From NCBI GenBank assembly GCA_947627835.1, contig CANQXM010000012.1, forward strand, positions 1 to 19,622: a DNA stretch of 19,622 bases, given 5' to 3'. How positions within the stretch are numbered: position 1 is the first letter of the stretch; each line of letters opens with the position of its first letter. The notes under the pieces are model-generated. The model did no database searches, was not told the origin of the DNA, and saw only the letters and a program-made list of their open reading frames with translations. Positions 6,784 through 14,546 of the stretch are shown here, in pieces. Source of the DNA: an uncultured Bacilli bacterium (GTDB lineage: Bacteria; Bacillota_I; Bacilli_A; RF39; UBA660). Position numbers and translations under genes: made by a program.

Positions 6784-7386
6784 ATGATTTATCCAGAAAG
6801 ATTAGAGAGAGTAATCGAATTTTATAAAAAATTACCAGGTATTGGTGAAAAAAGTGCGGAGAGACTAGCTTTAGCAACCTTAGAAATCAATGAAGATGAA
6901 GTGCATGCATTTGCTAATAGTATTCAGGATGCTCGAAAACATTTACATCCTTGCACTGTTTGCGGCCATTTAACTGATCAAGATGTTTGTTCTATTTGTT
7001 CTGATGATTCACGAGATAAAAATTTAATTTGTGTTATTGAGGATTATAAAAGTGTTTTTTCATTTGAGAAAGTTGGCAATTATCATGGTGTTTATCATGT
7101 ATTAAATGGACTCATTTCTCCTATGGAAAATATTGGTGCTGAAGATATTAATTTACCTAGTCTAGTAAAGAGAATAGAACATTTGGAGCATCCAGAAATT
7201 ATTTTAGCTTTAAAATCTTCTATTGAAGGAGAAACTACAACTTTGTATATAAAAAAGATATTTGAAGGAAAAAATGTAGTTATTTCGCGGTTAAGTTATG
7301 GTTTGCCAATGGGAGCAGAGATTGATTATATTGATACAGTTACGTTAGATAGAGCATTAAGTGATCGAAAGCAAATTTCAGAATAA
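6784..7386 (+). CDS. recR: Recombination mediator protein RecR
   Basis: Ring-forming partner of RecF and RecO that loads RecA on SSB-coated gaps. 200 aa, full length. An N-terminal helix-hairpin-helix contains LPGIGEKSAERLA (18-30). A four-cysteine zinc finger follows (Cys57, Cys60, Cys69, Cys72), then a Toprim domain opening with ICVIED (82-87). The C-terminal Walker-like strand includes SRLSYGLPMGAEIDYID, a RecR signature. The start codon lies one base after the ybaB stop and no clear ribosome site precedes it, so translation is probably coupled to ybaB. Confidence 0.97.
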   Translation: MIYPERLERVIEFYKKLPGIGEKSAERLALATLEINEDEVHAFANSIQDARKHLHPCTVCGHLTDQDVCSICSDDSRDKNLICVIEDYKSVFSFEKVGNYHGVYHVLNGLISPMENIGAEDINLPSLVKRIEHLEHPEIILALKSSIEGETTTLYIKKIFEGKNVVISRLSYGLPMGAEIDYIDTVTLDRALSDRKQISE

Positions 7387-7424
7387 TTTTAATTTTTTTG
7401 CATATGGATTAATAAGTGATGCTT

Positions 7425-7613
7425 ATGATAAAAAAAGTAGTAAGTTTATTACGAAAAGTTGTAGTGGCGTTTCTTGTGTTATATGCATTTAATATTTTAG
7501 TTAATTCTTTAAATATTGTTATTCCTATTAATTATTTTACGATTGGAACTGTTACAGTTTTGGGAATACCCGGCTTGTTATCCTTAATTGCTTTATTTTT
7601 TATAATTAAATAA
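7425..7613 (+). CDS. bofA: BofA-like pro-sigma-K processing inhibitor
   Basis: BofA holds the intramembrane protease SpoIVFB inactive in the outer forespore membrane until the sigma-K checkpoint. This protein is 62 aa with two hydrophobic segments (about 11-28 and 38-60) and the family signature VIPINYFTIGTVTVLGIPG. Asn23, Asn36 and Thr39 keep the exact spacing of B. subtilis Asn48, Asn61 and Thr64, the residues known to matter for inhibition. B. subtilis BofA (87 aa) has an extra N-terminal hydrophobic helix that is missing here. I chose ATG 7425 because AAGTGAT lies just upstream; GTG 7416 or ATG 7419 would add three or two residues. The position after recR is the B. subtilis position (recR-yaaL-bofA). 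Confidence 0.82.
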   Translation: MIKKVVSLLRKVVVAFLVLYAFNILVNSLNIVIPINYFTIGTVTVLGIPGLLSLIALFFIIK

Positions 7614-7626
7614 AGTGGGTGGTTTT

Positions 7627-8457
7627 TTGCGTAGTAATTTATCGCTGTCTATTATTAATTCTTATCATGAGGGACGTCTTTCTCATGCTTTTTTGATTGA
7701 AACAAATGATCAGGAAATTTGTTTGAAAGAATTAAAACTCATTTTGGGAGAATTAAATTGTGAATCTACTTATGAAAGTTCTTGTGATAAATGTAATCTT
7801 TGTCATCTGATTGATATTGATAATCTACCCAGTTTAATGATTGTGCGTCCTGATGGAATGAATATTCGAAAAGAACAAATATTAAATATAAAAAGAACAT
7901 TTAGTACAAAACCTATTTATTCTAAATTTAACATGTATATTATTTTGAATGCAGAAAAGTTAAATGCTTCTTCTGCTAATAGCATTTTGAAATTTTTAGA
8001 AGAGCCCGAAGAAGGAATTCTTGGCTTTTTTGTTACAAATAATAAAGAAAATATGATTGATACGATAAAAAGTAGATGTCAAATCTTATCTGCTTTTTAT
8101 CAGGAAAACTCACAAAATTCTACTTATCAACAACTTGCTATCGAGCTTCTTTATGATCTTCATGTTAATCGAGAAAATGCTATTTTTCATAATCGGGATC
8201 GATTAGAGAAGTCCTTGTCAAAGGATGAATATCAACAAATTTTTCAAGAAATGATTAGCATTTATTTGTATTTTTATAAACGAAGTATTTCAAAACAAAT
8301 AGACAATTGTACCTTTTTGGAGTTACAATTTTTAGATAAGAAATCTCCTGCTTATTTATTACAACAATTAAAATTAGTTCAAAATTTAGAACAAGAATTG
8401 AGCTATAATGTAAATATGAATTTATTATTAGATAGATTGGTTCTAGAAACGGAGTAG
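7627..8457 (+). CDS. holB: DNA polymerase III subunit delta'
   Basis: Clamp-loader subunit that helps open the beta clamp together with DnaX and delta. 276 aa from the chosen start. It has the DnaX-like fold without a Walker A motif: the P-loop position reads FLIETNDQE. The zinc module is Cys45, Cys53, Cys56 and Cys59. The helix NSILKFLEEPEEG and the SRC motif (149-151) are characteristic. I prefer TTG 7627, because GTGGGTGG (7615-7622) makes a fair ribosome site for it. GTG 7615, two bases after the bofA stop, has no site and would add four residues. In B. subtilis holB follows tmk; here tmk is absent and bofA is the direct neighbour. The ricT start lies three bases after the stop. Confidence 0.9.
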   Translation: MRSNLSLSIINSYHEGRLSHAFLIETNDQEICLKELKLILGELNCESTYESSCDKCNLCHLIDIDNLPSLMIVRPDGMNIRKEQILNIKRTFSTKPIYSKFNMYIILNAEKLNASSANSILKFLEEPEEGILGFFVTNNKENMIDTIKSRCQILSAFYQENSQNSTYQQLAIELLYDLHVNRENAIFHNRDRLEKSLSKDEYQQIFQEMISIYLYFYKRSISKQIDNCTFLELQFLDKKSPAYLLQQLKLVQNLEQELSYNVNMNLLLDRLVLETE

Positions 8458-8460
8458 AAC

Positions 8461-9252
8461 ATGAATATTTATGGTGTAACTTATCGTGATAAAGGAAAAG
8501 TTTATTATTTTAATGGTCATGATTTAAAAATTCCAATGAATGTAACTGTAATTGTTGAAACTGAACGTGGTTTGCAATTTGGTAAAGTTGTTTCTAAAGT
8601 TTCTGATCAAGAAGTTGAAAAATTTCAGGATCAATTAAAAGATATTGTTCGTATTAGTACCAAGGCAGATTATGAACAATATTTAGATAACTTGAAAGAT
8701 GCTCAAATCGCTTTAGAAAAGGCAAAAGAAATTAGTGATGAATTACATATGAGTATGCGTTTTTTAGATGCTACTTATACGTTTGATCGAAAACAGTTAA
8801 TTTTTAATTTTTATTCTGATGAGCGAATTGATTTTCGTGAACTTGCTAAGAGATTGGCAGGAATTTATCGTACTCGTATTGAGCTTCGTCAGATAGGTGC
8901 TCGTGATAAAGCAGAAAAAATTGGTGGAATTGGACCTTGTGGTCGGGAGTTATGTTGTAAATCTTTTTTGACTCGGTTAGATTCTGTATCGATGAATATG
9001 GCAAAAAATCAAAATCTGGCTTTAACACCTTCTAAGGTAAATGGTTGCTGTGGTCGTCTTTTCTGTTGTCTTGCTTATGAGGACGAAGAATATACGCGTT
9101 GTCAAAAGGGAATGCCTTCCGTTGGACAGAAAATTATTACTGAGTTTGGCAAAGGTGTTGTATCAAGTGTGGATGTATTGAATCGAAAATATAAAGTTTT
9201 TATAGATGGAGAATATAAGGAATACCAAGCAGATGAAAAAGTTACTGAATGA
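8461..9252 (+). CDS. ricT: PSP1-domain protein RicT (YaaT)
   Basis: In B. subtilis RicT forms a complex with RicA and RicF that carries iron-sulfur clusters, adjusts RNase Y processing, and supports sporulation, competence and biofilm formation. 263 aa. The PSP1 core (about 60-150) ends in RTRIELRQIGARDKAEKIGG, typical of the family. The cluster ligands are visible: Cys160, Cys165, Cys166, Cys196 and Cys197, plus Cys202, Cys203 and Cys214. A small beta domain follows (GQKIITEFGKGVVSS). It starts three bases after holB, with an ACGGAG site, and its end overlaps yabB by 20 bases. Position and motifs agree fully with the holB-yaaT order. Confidence 0.94.
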   Translation: MNIYGVTYRDKGKVYYFNGHDLKIPMNVTVIVETERGLQFGKVVSKVSDQEVEKFQDQLKDIVRISTKADYEQYLDNLKDAQIALEKAKEISDELHMSMRFLDATYTFDRKQLIFNFYSDERIDFRELAKRLAGIYRTRIELRQIGARDKAEKIGGIGPCGRELCCKSFLTRLDSVSMNMAKNQNLALTPSKVNGCCGRLFCCLAYEDEEYTRCQKGMPSVGQKIITEFGKGVVSSVDVLNRKYKVFIDGEYKEYQADEKVTE

Positions 9253-9949
9253 TTTGTATGATTATCCAAATATGAAAATTTATCAATATGATCGCGCATT
9301 TAAATTTTCATTGGATTCTATTTTGTTAGCAGAAATGGTTCAATTTCATAAGAATGATCAAACCATGCTTGATTTATGTACAGGAAATGCTGCAGTTTTA
9401 TTGGTAGCTTCGACTAAATCTTCTATTTCTATGTATGGTGTAGAAATTCAAAAAGATATTTATGATTTGGGCGTTGAATCGGTTTCTATTAATCATAAAG
9501 ATAAGCAGATTACGTTAATTCATGATTCTATTGCAAATGTGGATAAGTATTTCCCGGGAAATAATTTTGATATTGTCACGTGTAACCCACCTTATTTTAA
9601 ATATCATCATGATGCTTTTTTGAATGATGATCCGATGAAACAGATGGCTCGGCATGAGATAAGTACGAATTTAAAAGAGGTCATTGAAAAAGCTAGCCAG
9701 ATGATTAAGAATAAAGGCAATTTTTATTTAGTTCATATTTCTGAGCGATTTCAAGAAATTGCTTGTTTGATGGAACAATATCAATTTTCTATTAAAGATG
9801 TATATTTTGTTTATCCTAAACGAGGAGAAAAATCATTTTTGGTTTTGGTTAGAGCTACGAAACGTGGTAAGATGGGTATGAAAGTTCATGAACCAATTTT
9901 TTTGAGTGATTTTAAGACTTATCAAAATTTATTTGAGGTGATACAGTGA
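9233..9949 (+). CDS. yabB: tRNA1(Val) adenine(37)-N6-methyltransferase family (YabB/TrmN6)
   Basis: SAM-dependent Rossmann methyltransferase. Family members place m6A next to the anticodon of tRNA-Val. 238 aa. The SAM motif I reads MLDLCTGNAAV (45-55), where most relatives have GNG, and the adenine-methylation motif NPPY is at 118-121. The opening segment MKIYQYDRAFKFSLDSILLA resembles the YabB N-terminus. ATG 9233 is chosen with AAGGAA at 9217-9222; ATG 9206 would extend further into ricT without a ribosome site. In B. subtilis the gene is followed by yazA and rsmI; neither is here, and pth overlaps its stop by four bases (GTGA). A Noc-binding site encodes Tyr106 to Asn110. Confidence 0.88.
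   Translation: MKKLLNDLYDYPNMKIYQYDRAFKFSLDSILLAEMVQFHKNDQTMLDLCTGNAAVLLVASTKSSISMYGVEIQKDIYDLGVESVSINHKDKQITLIHDSIANVDKYFPGNNFDIVTCNPPYFKYHHDAFLNDDPMKQMARHEISTNLKEVIEKASQMIKNKGNFYLVHISERFQEIACLMEQYQFSIKDVYFVYPKRGEKSFLVLVRATKRGKMGMKVHEPIFLSDFKTYQNLFEVIQ
9538..9546 (-). other. Perfect DnaA box abutting Noc site 2
   Basis: TGTGGATAA is the complement of the DnaA box TTATCCACA, an exact match. It ends one base before the 16-bp Noc palindrome at 9548. It lies in yabB codons for Asn-Val-Asp-Lys. One 9-mer could occur by chance in this composition, so only its position makes it notable. Confidence 0.35.
9548..9563. promoter_or_regulatory. Noc-binding site (NBS) 2, within yabB
   Basis: TATTTCCCGGGAAATA is a perfect 16-bp palindrome containing the 14-bp Noc consensus. 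It is read as tat-ttc-ccg-gga-aat, a different frame from the ybaB copy, which shows that selection acts on the DNA. Confidence 0.87.
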
Positions 9950-10497
9950 AATTGATTGTTGGATTAGGAAATCCCGGAAAAGAGTATGATGGTACTCGTC
10001 ATAATGTTGGATTTATGGTTTTAGATTCTTTTTGCAAAAATGCAACTTGGCAAAAAAAGTTTCAAGGAGAATTTTATAAGACGGAAATTCATAATGAAAC
10101 TGTTTGTTTCTTAAAGCCAACTACTTTTATGAATAATTCTGGTTTTGCTGTTTCGGAACTTGTTAATTTTTTTCATATTCCTTTAGAAAATATCTTGGTT
10201 ATTCAAGATGATTTGGATTTGCCATTAGGAAATTATAAACTAAAGCGTAATTCTTCATCAGGAGGGCATAATGGGATTCAATCGATTATTGATTCTTTAA
10301 ATTCTTCTAGTTTTTTGCGTCTTAAAGTTGGTATTACTTTTGAAAGAGAAAGTGATACGATTCAATATGTACTCGGACGGTTTTCTAAGAGTGAAGTGGA
10401 AATGCTAACGCAAAATTTTGAAGTTTATCATCAAATTATTTTGTCTTTTATTACTCAAGGAGTTGAAAAAACATTACAATCTTATAGTAAAAAGTAG
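9946..10497 (+). CDS. pth: Peptidyl-tRNA hydrolase
   Basis: Releases tRNA from prematurely dropped peptidyl-tRNAs. 183 aa, the usual size. Catalytic residues are present: Asn9 in GLGNPG, His19 in TRHNVGF, Asn63 in TFMNNSG, Asp88 in IQDDLDLPLG, and His108 in SSGGHNG. The GTG start overlaps the yabB stop as GTGA, with GAGGTGAT (9935-9942) as a good ribosome site. In B. subtilis pth, fin and mfd lie together far from yabB; here pth follows yabB directly, and fin (the SigF inhibitor) is missing before mfd. Confidence 0.97.
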   Translation: MKLIVGLGNPGKEYDGTRHNVGFMVLDSFCKNATWQKKFQGEFYKTEIHNETVCFLKPTTFMNNSGFAVSELVNFFHIPLENILVIQDDLDLPLGNYKLKRNSSSGGHNGIQSIIDSLNSSSFLRLKVGITFERESDTIQYVLGRFSKSEVEMLTQNFEVYHQIILSFITQGVEKTLQSYSKK

Positions 10498-10505
10498 GGA
10501 TTTTG

Positions 10506-13500
10506 ATGGATATATTTAATCAATTTAAATTTCATTCTGGAGCGATTATTCAAGGTTTAACTAATGAGTTAAATGCTTTTTATGTGCTTGAAGCTTTTCA
10601 AAAACTTAATAAAAATATTTTAGTTGTAACTAGTACTTTATATGAAGCAAATCAAATGTATAATTCTTTAGAGACTTATACAGATCAAGTATTATTGTTT
10701 CCAATGGATGATTTTTTAACTAGTGTTGCTCTAGCTATTTCTCCCGAATTAAAGATGAAGAGATTGGAAACTTTAGAAAAAATTGATACGGGAACTCACA
10801 TTGTAGTTACCAATCTTACAGGGTATTTGCGCTATTTACCTAATTATGAAAAAAAAGATAAATTAAAAATATCGATTAAAGTAGGAGATACTATAGGAAG
10901 AGATAAACTTCATGAGATATTACTTCAATTTGGTTATAAACAAGAATCTTTGGTTACTTCTACTGGAGAATTTGCGGTTCGTGGTTTCGTCGTAGATATT
11001 TTCCCAATTTATGAAGATCATCCTATTCGCATTGAATTTTTTGGTTCCGAGGTTGAATCAATCCGTGTATTTGATGAATCAACGCAATTATCTCTCAACA
11101 ATATATCTGATATTATAATTCATCCTTATCAAGAGATTATTACTAAAGAAAAAAGTTCTTTATATGACTTTTTAAAAAATCCTTGTGTTATTTTTAAAGA
11201 TTTTCAGCAAATTCAAGCGAGTAATCAAAAATTAGAAGAAGATATTTTTCAGTATCAAGTGAGTAAAGATGAGCAAAAAGCGGATTATATGTATCACTTT
11301 GATGAAATCCAGCCAGTGTATTCTATTCAATTAAATGCGATTACGCAAGTTGAAAATCGTCAGGAGGTTTATTCATATTTTTCTCAAGAACTTGAAAATT
11401 TTAATGGTAACTTTTCATCTTTGCGAAATTTTGTAGAGCAAAAATTTCTTGCAAAGAAAAAGGTAATTTTGTGTCTTTCCAGAGATTCCCAAATCAAACA
11501 AATTCAAGAGGTTTTAGATGGATTACCTATGCAATATTCAAATCTTTCCGTTCAACCAAGTGTTATTAATATTTGGAAGAAGAAACTTCGCCGTGGTTTT
11601 TTGTTTGAAGATTATGTAGTTATTTCTGAGTTTGATATTGAAAAAAAGGTTGATACTACGATTCATTATAAAAATAATTATCGAATTGGTCGGAAGATTA
11701 ATGCCATTGATGCTTTAAAACCTGGTGATTATGTTGTTCATCGCACGCATGGTATAGGTGTTTATTATGGGGTTGTAACACTTACTCAATATGGACTTAA
11801 GAAGGATTATATTCAAATTAATTATGCTGGTAATGATAAAGTTTATATTCCGGTTGAAAAAATTTCTACAATTTATAAATATACTGATAAAGATGGAATG
11901 AAGCCACAAGTTAATAAGTTAAATTCTACTTCATGGGTTAATAAAAAGCGTAGCATTCAGCGTCGAATTCATGATATTTCCGAAGAACTTATCAAGTTAT
12001 ATGCAGCACGGAGTCATATTAAAGGAGATAAATACATTGATTATGAAGAAGAGGATGTATTTGCTTCTATGTTTCCTTATGAACCAACCAAGGATCAATT
12101 ACGTGCAATATCTGATATTCAAAAAGATTTGAAAAGTGAAGTTCCAATGGATCGATTACTTTGTGGAGATGTAGGTTTTGGTAAAACTGAGGTAGCTTTT
12201 CGAGCAATGTTTAAAGCAATTTTAAATAATAAGCAAGTATTCTATTTATGTCCTACAACGATTTTGAGTAAACAACAATATGAATCTGCTGTAGAGCGTT
12301 TTGGTGATTATCCTATTGAAATAGCTTTGTTAAATCGTTTTACTACTCCCAAAGAAGTGAAGCGCATTTTAGAAGGACTTCAAGATGGAAGTATCGATCT
12401 TGTTTTTGGAACGCATCGATTATTAAGTGATGATGTAAAATTTAAGAAATTAGGGTTATTAATTGTGGATGAGGAACAACGTTTTGGGGTATCACATAAA
12501 GAAAAAATTAAAAAGTTTAAAAATGATGTCAATGTTTTAACGCTTTCTGCAACTCCAATTCCAAGAACGATGAAGATGGCTTTATCTGGACTACGTGATT
12601 TGTCTATTATTGATACGGCTCCGGTGAATCGCTATCCCGTTCAGACTTATGTTTTAGAAGAAAATGATTTGATTATTAAGGATGCAATTTATAAAGAACT
12701 TTCTAGAGATGGGCAAGTATTTATTTTATATAATCAAATTGCTTCCATTGAAAAGAAGATGTATGAACTTCAAAAGTTAGTTCCTGAAGCTCGTATTACT
12801 TATGCTCATGGGCAGATGTCAAAAAATGAACTTGAGGATATTATGGCTAGTTTTATTCGTCATGATTATGATATTTTGCTTTGTACAACGATTATAGAAA
12901 CTGGAATCGATATTCCAAATGCTAATACTTTAATCATTTATGATGCAGATCATTTTGGGCTTAGTCAGTTGTATCAACTTCGTGGTCGGGTTGGACGAAG
13001 TAATAAAATTGCTTATGCTTATTTGATGTATAATCCTAAAAAGTTATTGAATGAAGTTGCAGTGAAACGCTTGCAAGCAATTAAAGAATTTACAGAACTT
13101 GGAAGTGGTTATCGTATCGCTATGCGTGATTTAGCTATTCGTGGAGCAGGAGATTTACTTGGAAGCGAGCAAGCAGGATTTATTGATACAGTAGGAATTT
13201 CTCTTTATATGAAGATGGTTGAAGAAGAAATGAAACGACTACAGGGAGAAACTGTATTAGAAGAAGATACTGATAATAAATCTTTATTGAACGTAGAAAC
13301 TCATATTAGTGATTCTTATGTTTCTGACGAAGATTTAAAAATTGAAATTCATCAAAAAATTAATGAAATTGATAGTTATGATTCTTTGTTAACTGTTAAG
13401 AGTGAATTAGAAGATCGTTTTGGAAAAATCAGTTCTTCTATTGAAATTTATATGTATGAAGAATGGTTTGAAAAAATTGCCAAACAGTTAAGTATTGTCA

Positions 13501-13727
13501 ATGTTAAACAGACAGAAAGAGAAGTTATGGTTACGCTTCCTGAAGATATTAGTTCTCGAATAAAAGGCGATAAGTTGTTTTTGGAAGCTTATAATCTTTC
13601 TCAAAATTTTCGAATTAAATACGAAAATAAGCGCATTGTTATTGTTTTAGTATTCCATGGACTTGAAAAGCATTTTGTATATTATTTAGTTCCTTTAATG
13701 GATCATATTTTGCATGATATTGATTAA
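10506..13727 (+). CDS. mfd: Transcription-repair coupling factor
   Basis: DNA translocase that removes RNA polymerase stalled at lesions and recruits UvrA. 1073 aa, about 100 shorter than B. subtilis Mfd, mostly by trimming of the N-terminal half. It begins with the UvrB-homology module. The RNA-polymerase-interacting domain begins near residue 405 (PGDYVVHRTHGIGVYYG). The RecG-like translocase has Walker A GDVGFGKT (554-561), DEEQ (655-658), LSATPIPRTM, and QLRGRVGR near the TRG motif. The C-terminal autoinhibitory D7 domain closes it. ATG 10506 is used with GGGA at 10497-10500; an overlapping TTG at 10503 is less likely. The gene lies eight bases after pth. Confidence 0.97.
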   Translation: MDIFNQFKFHSGAIIQGLTNELNAFYVLEAFQKLNKNILVVTSTLYEANQMYNSLETYTDQVLLFPMDDFLTSVALAISPELKMKRLETLEKIDTGTHIVVTNLTGYLRYLPNYEKKDKLKISIKVGDTIGRDKLHEILLQFGYKQESLVTSTGEFAVRGFVVDIFPIYEDHPIRIEFFGSEVESIRVFDESTQLSLNNISDIIIHPYQEIITKEKSSLYDFLKNPCVIFKDFQQIQASNQKLEEDIFQYQVSKDEQKADYMYHFDEIQPVYSIQLNAITQVENRQEVYSYFSQELENFNGNFSSLRNFVEQKFLAKKKVILCLSRDSQIKQIQEVLDGLPMQYSNLSVQPSVINIWKKKLRRGFLFEDYVVISEFDIEKKVDTTIHYKNNYRIGRKINAIDALKPGDYVVHRTHGIGVYYGVVTLTQYGLKKDYIQINYAGNDKVYIPVEKISTIYKYTDKDGMKPQVNKLNSTSWVNKKRSIQRRIHDISEELIKLYAARSHIKGDKYIDYEEEDVFASMFPYEPTKDQLRAISDIQKDLKSEVPMDRLLCGDVGFGKTEVAFRAMFKAILNNKQVFYLCPTTILSKQQYESAVERFGDYPIEIALLNRFTTPKEVKRILEGLQDGSIDLVFGTHRLLSDDVKFKKLGLLIVDEEQRFGVSHKEKIKKFKNDVNVLTLSATPIPRTMKMALSGLRDLSIIDTAPVNRYPVQTYVLEENDLIIKDAIYKELSRDGQVFILYNQIASIEKKMYELQKLVPEARITYAHGQMSKNELEDIMASFIRHDYDILLCTTIIETGIDIPNANTLIIYDADHFGLSQLYQLRGRVGRSNKIAYAYLMYNPKKLLNEVAVKRLQAIKEFTELGSGYRIAMRDLAIRGAGDLLGSEQAGFIDTVGISLYMKMVEEEMKRLQGETVLEEDTDNKSLLNVETHISDSYVSDEDLKIEIHQKINEIDSYDSLLTVKSELEDRFGKISSSIEIYMYEEWFEKIAKQLSIVNVKQTEREVMVTLPEDISSRIKGDKLFLEAYNLSQNFRIKYENKRIVIVLVFHGLEKHFVYYLVPLMDHILHDID

Positions 13728-13751
13728 GTTTTAGTATAAAATTTTGGTTTT

Positions 13752-13776
13752 CTCCAAGAATAGTAATAGATTGGAG
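13752..13776 (+). promoter_or_regulatory. Inverted repeat masking the spoVT ribosome-binding site
   Basis: CTCCAA (13752-13757) pairs with TTGGAG (13771-13776) across a 13-nt loop. The right arm is the ribosome-binding site of spoVT, ten bases before its TTG start. In RNA the hairpin could keep translation low or make it conditional. A possible -10 TATAAA lies at 13735-13740, without a good -35. Confidence 0.4.
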
Positions 13777-13785
13777 TGAACTTAT

Positions 13786-14310
13786 TTGAAGTCGACTGGT
13801 GTTATAAGACGTATTGATGAATTGGGGCGTATTGTTATCCCGAAAGAAATTCGACGTCATTTGGGAATTCGGGAAGGGGAAAGTTTGGAAATTTTTACAG
13901 AAGAGGATCAAATTGTTTTAAAAAAGTATTCTAAAATGTTAGAATTTGCAGACTTTTCTTTAAAATTATGTGATTATATTTCCAATACGATGGATGATTT
14001 AAACCTTATTGTTACTGATCGCGATAAAGTTGTTTCTACTTCTTTTCGTGATGATTTGGTTCAAGCAGAATTAAATAGTCAGTTTATTTCATTCGTTCAA
14101 TCTAGAGAAATTTATGAATCTACTTCTTTTGAAAAAAAATGTTTTGGTAATGTAGAATTATCAGGATATTTTTATGTACAACCGATTATTTCTTCGATAG
14201 ATTGTTTAGGGCTAATCATTTTTTACAAACAACAAGCATATAGTAAAGAAGAAAAACAATTTGCTAAGTTTTTAATGCAATTGATTGTAAATAAAATTGA
14301 CATTGTTTAG
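13786..14310 (+). CDS. spoVT: SpoVT-like AbrB/GAF transition regulator
   Basis: SpoVT is a forespore regulator, made under SigG, that tunes the late SigG regulon. 174 aa against 178 in B. subtilis. The N-terminal AbrB-type swapped-hairpin DNA-binding domain is textbook (GVIRRIDELGRIVIPKEIRRHLGI then GESLEIF, residues 5-37). The rest (about 55-174) fits the SpoVT GAF-like sensor domain, which plain AbrB lacks. The start is TTG with TTGGAGTGA at 13771-13779, and that site sits in an inverted repeat. It follows mfd, as in B. subtilis (mfd-spoVT). It also sits directly before metG, the position held by abrB in B. subtilis. The promoter of the metG leader begins in its last codons. Confidence 0.88.
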   Translation: MKSTGVIRRIDELGRIVIPKEIRRHLGIREGESLEIFTEEDQIVLKKYSKMLEFADFSLKLCDYISNTMDDLNLIVTDRDKVVSTSFRDDLVQAELNSQFISFVQSREIYESTSFEKKCFGNVELSGYFYVQPIISSIDCLGLIIFYKQQAYSKEEKQFAKFLMQLIVNKIDIV

Positions 14311-14326
14311 GTTTTTGTGATAGAAT
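14297..14326 (+). promoter_or_regulatory. SigA promoter of the metG T-box leader
   Basis: Perfect -35 TTGACA (14297-14302), an 18-base spacer, and extended -10 TGATAGAAT (14318-14326). It overlaps the last codons of spoVT. The transcription start is expected near 14333. Confidence 0.8.
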
Positions 14327-14332
14327 TCTCGT

Positions 14333-14527
14333 AATTTAGTGATGAAAGAAAGAGAGATATTTTTCCTTTTTTAGAGAGTCTATGTTTGGTGTGAGTAGAT
14401 AAAGGGGAATATTGAAAATGGTTCTGGAGCTAAAACGATGATTTCGCGTTAAGAAAGAAAGTGCATGATAAATCATGAATTAAGGTGGTACCACGGGGTA
14501 ACTCGTCCTTATGATCATGATTTTTTT
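14333..14527 (+). promoter_or_regulatory. T-box riboswitch, tRNA-Met specific, with terminator
   Basis: Leader that senses uncharged tRNA and permits metG expression when methionyl-tRNA is low. Stem I begins with GATGAAAGAAAGAGAG. The specifier loop GAAAATGG offers AUG (14418-14420), the methionine codon, just before the CTGGAGC segment. The T-box proper, AAGGTGGTACCACGG, covers 14483-14497, and its TGGT would pair with the ACCA end of tRNA-Met (discriminator A). The competing terminator pairs AATCATGA (14471-14478) with TCATGATT (14515-14522), and TAAGG with CCTTA, ending in seven T (14521-14527). All main T-box parts are present. Confidence 0.93.
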
Positions 14528-14546
14528 GTTTTTTAGGAGGGTCATT

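Noticed and set aside
9206..9232. Earlier ATG for yabB inside ricT
   Set aside because: It would lengthen the overlap with ricT to 47 bases, lacks a ribosome site, and adds residues not seen in the family.
9572..9587. CACGTG with a parS-like right half (GTGTAAC), 13 bp after Noc site 2
   Set aside because: Four of the fourteen fixed parS positions differ, and the right half is dictated by the NPPY codons of yabB, so a chance match is more likely.
14511..14546. Upstream in-frame ATG start for metG
   Set aside because: It lies in the 3' strand of the T-box terminator, has no ribosome site, and adds twelve residues not typical of MetG. ATG 14547 has AGGAGGG at the right distance.
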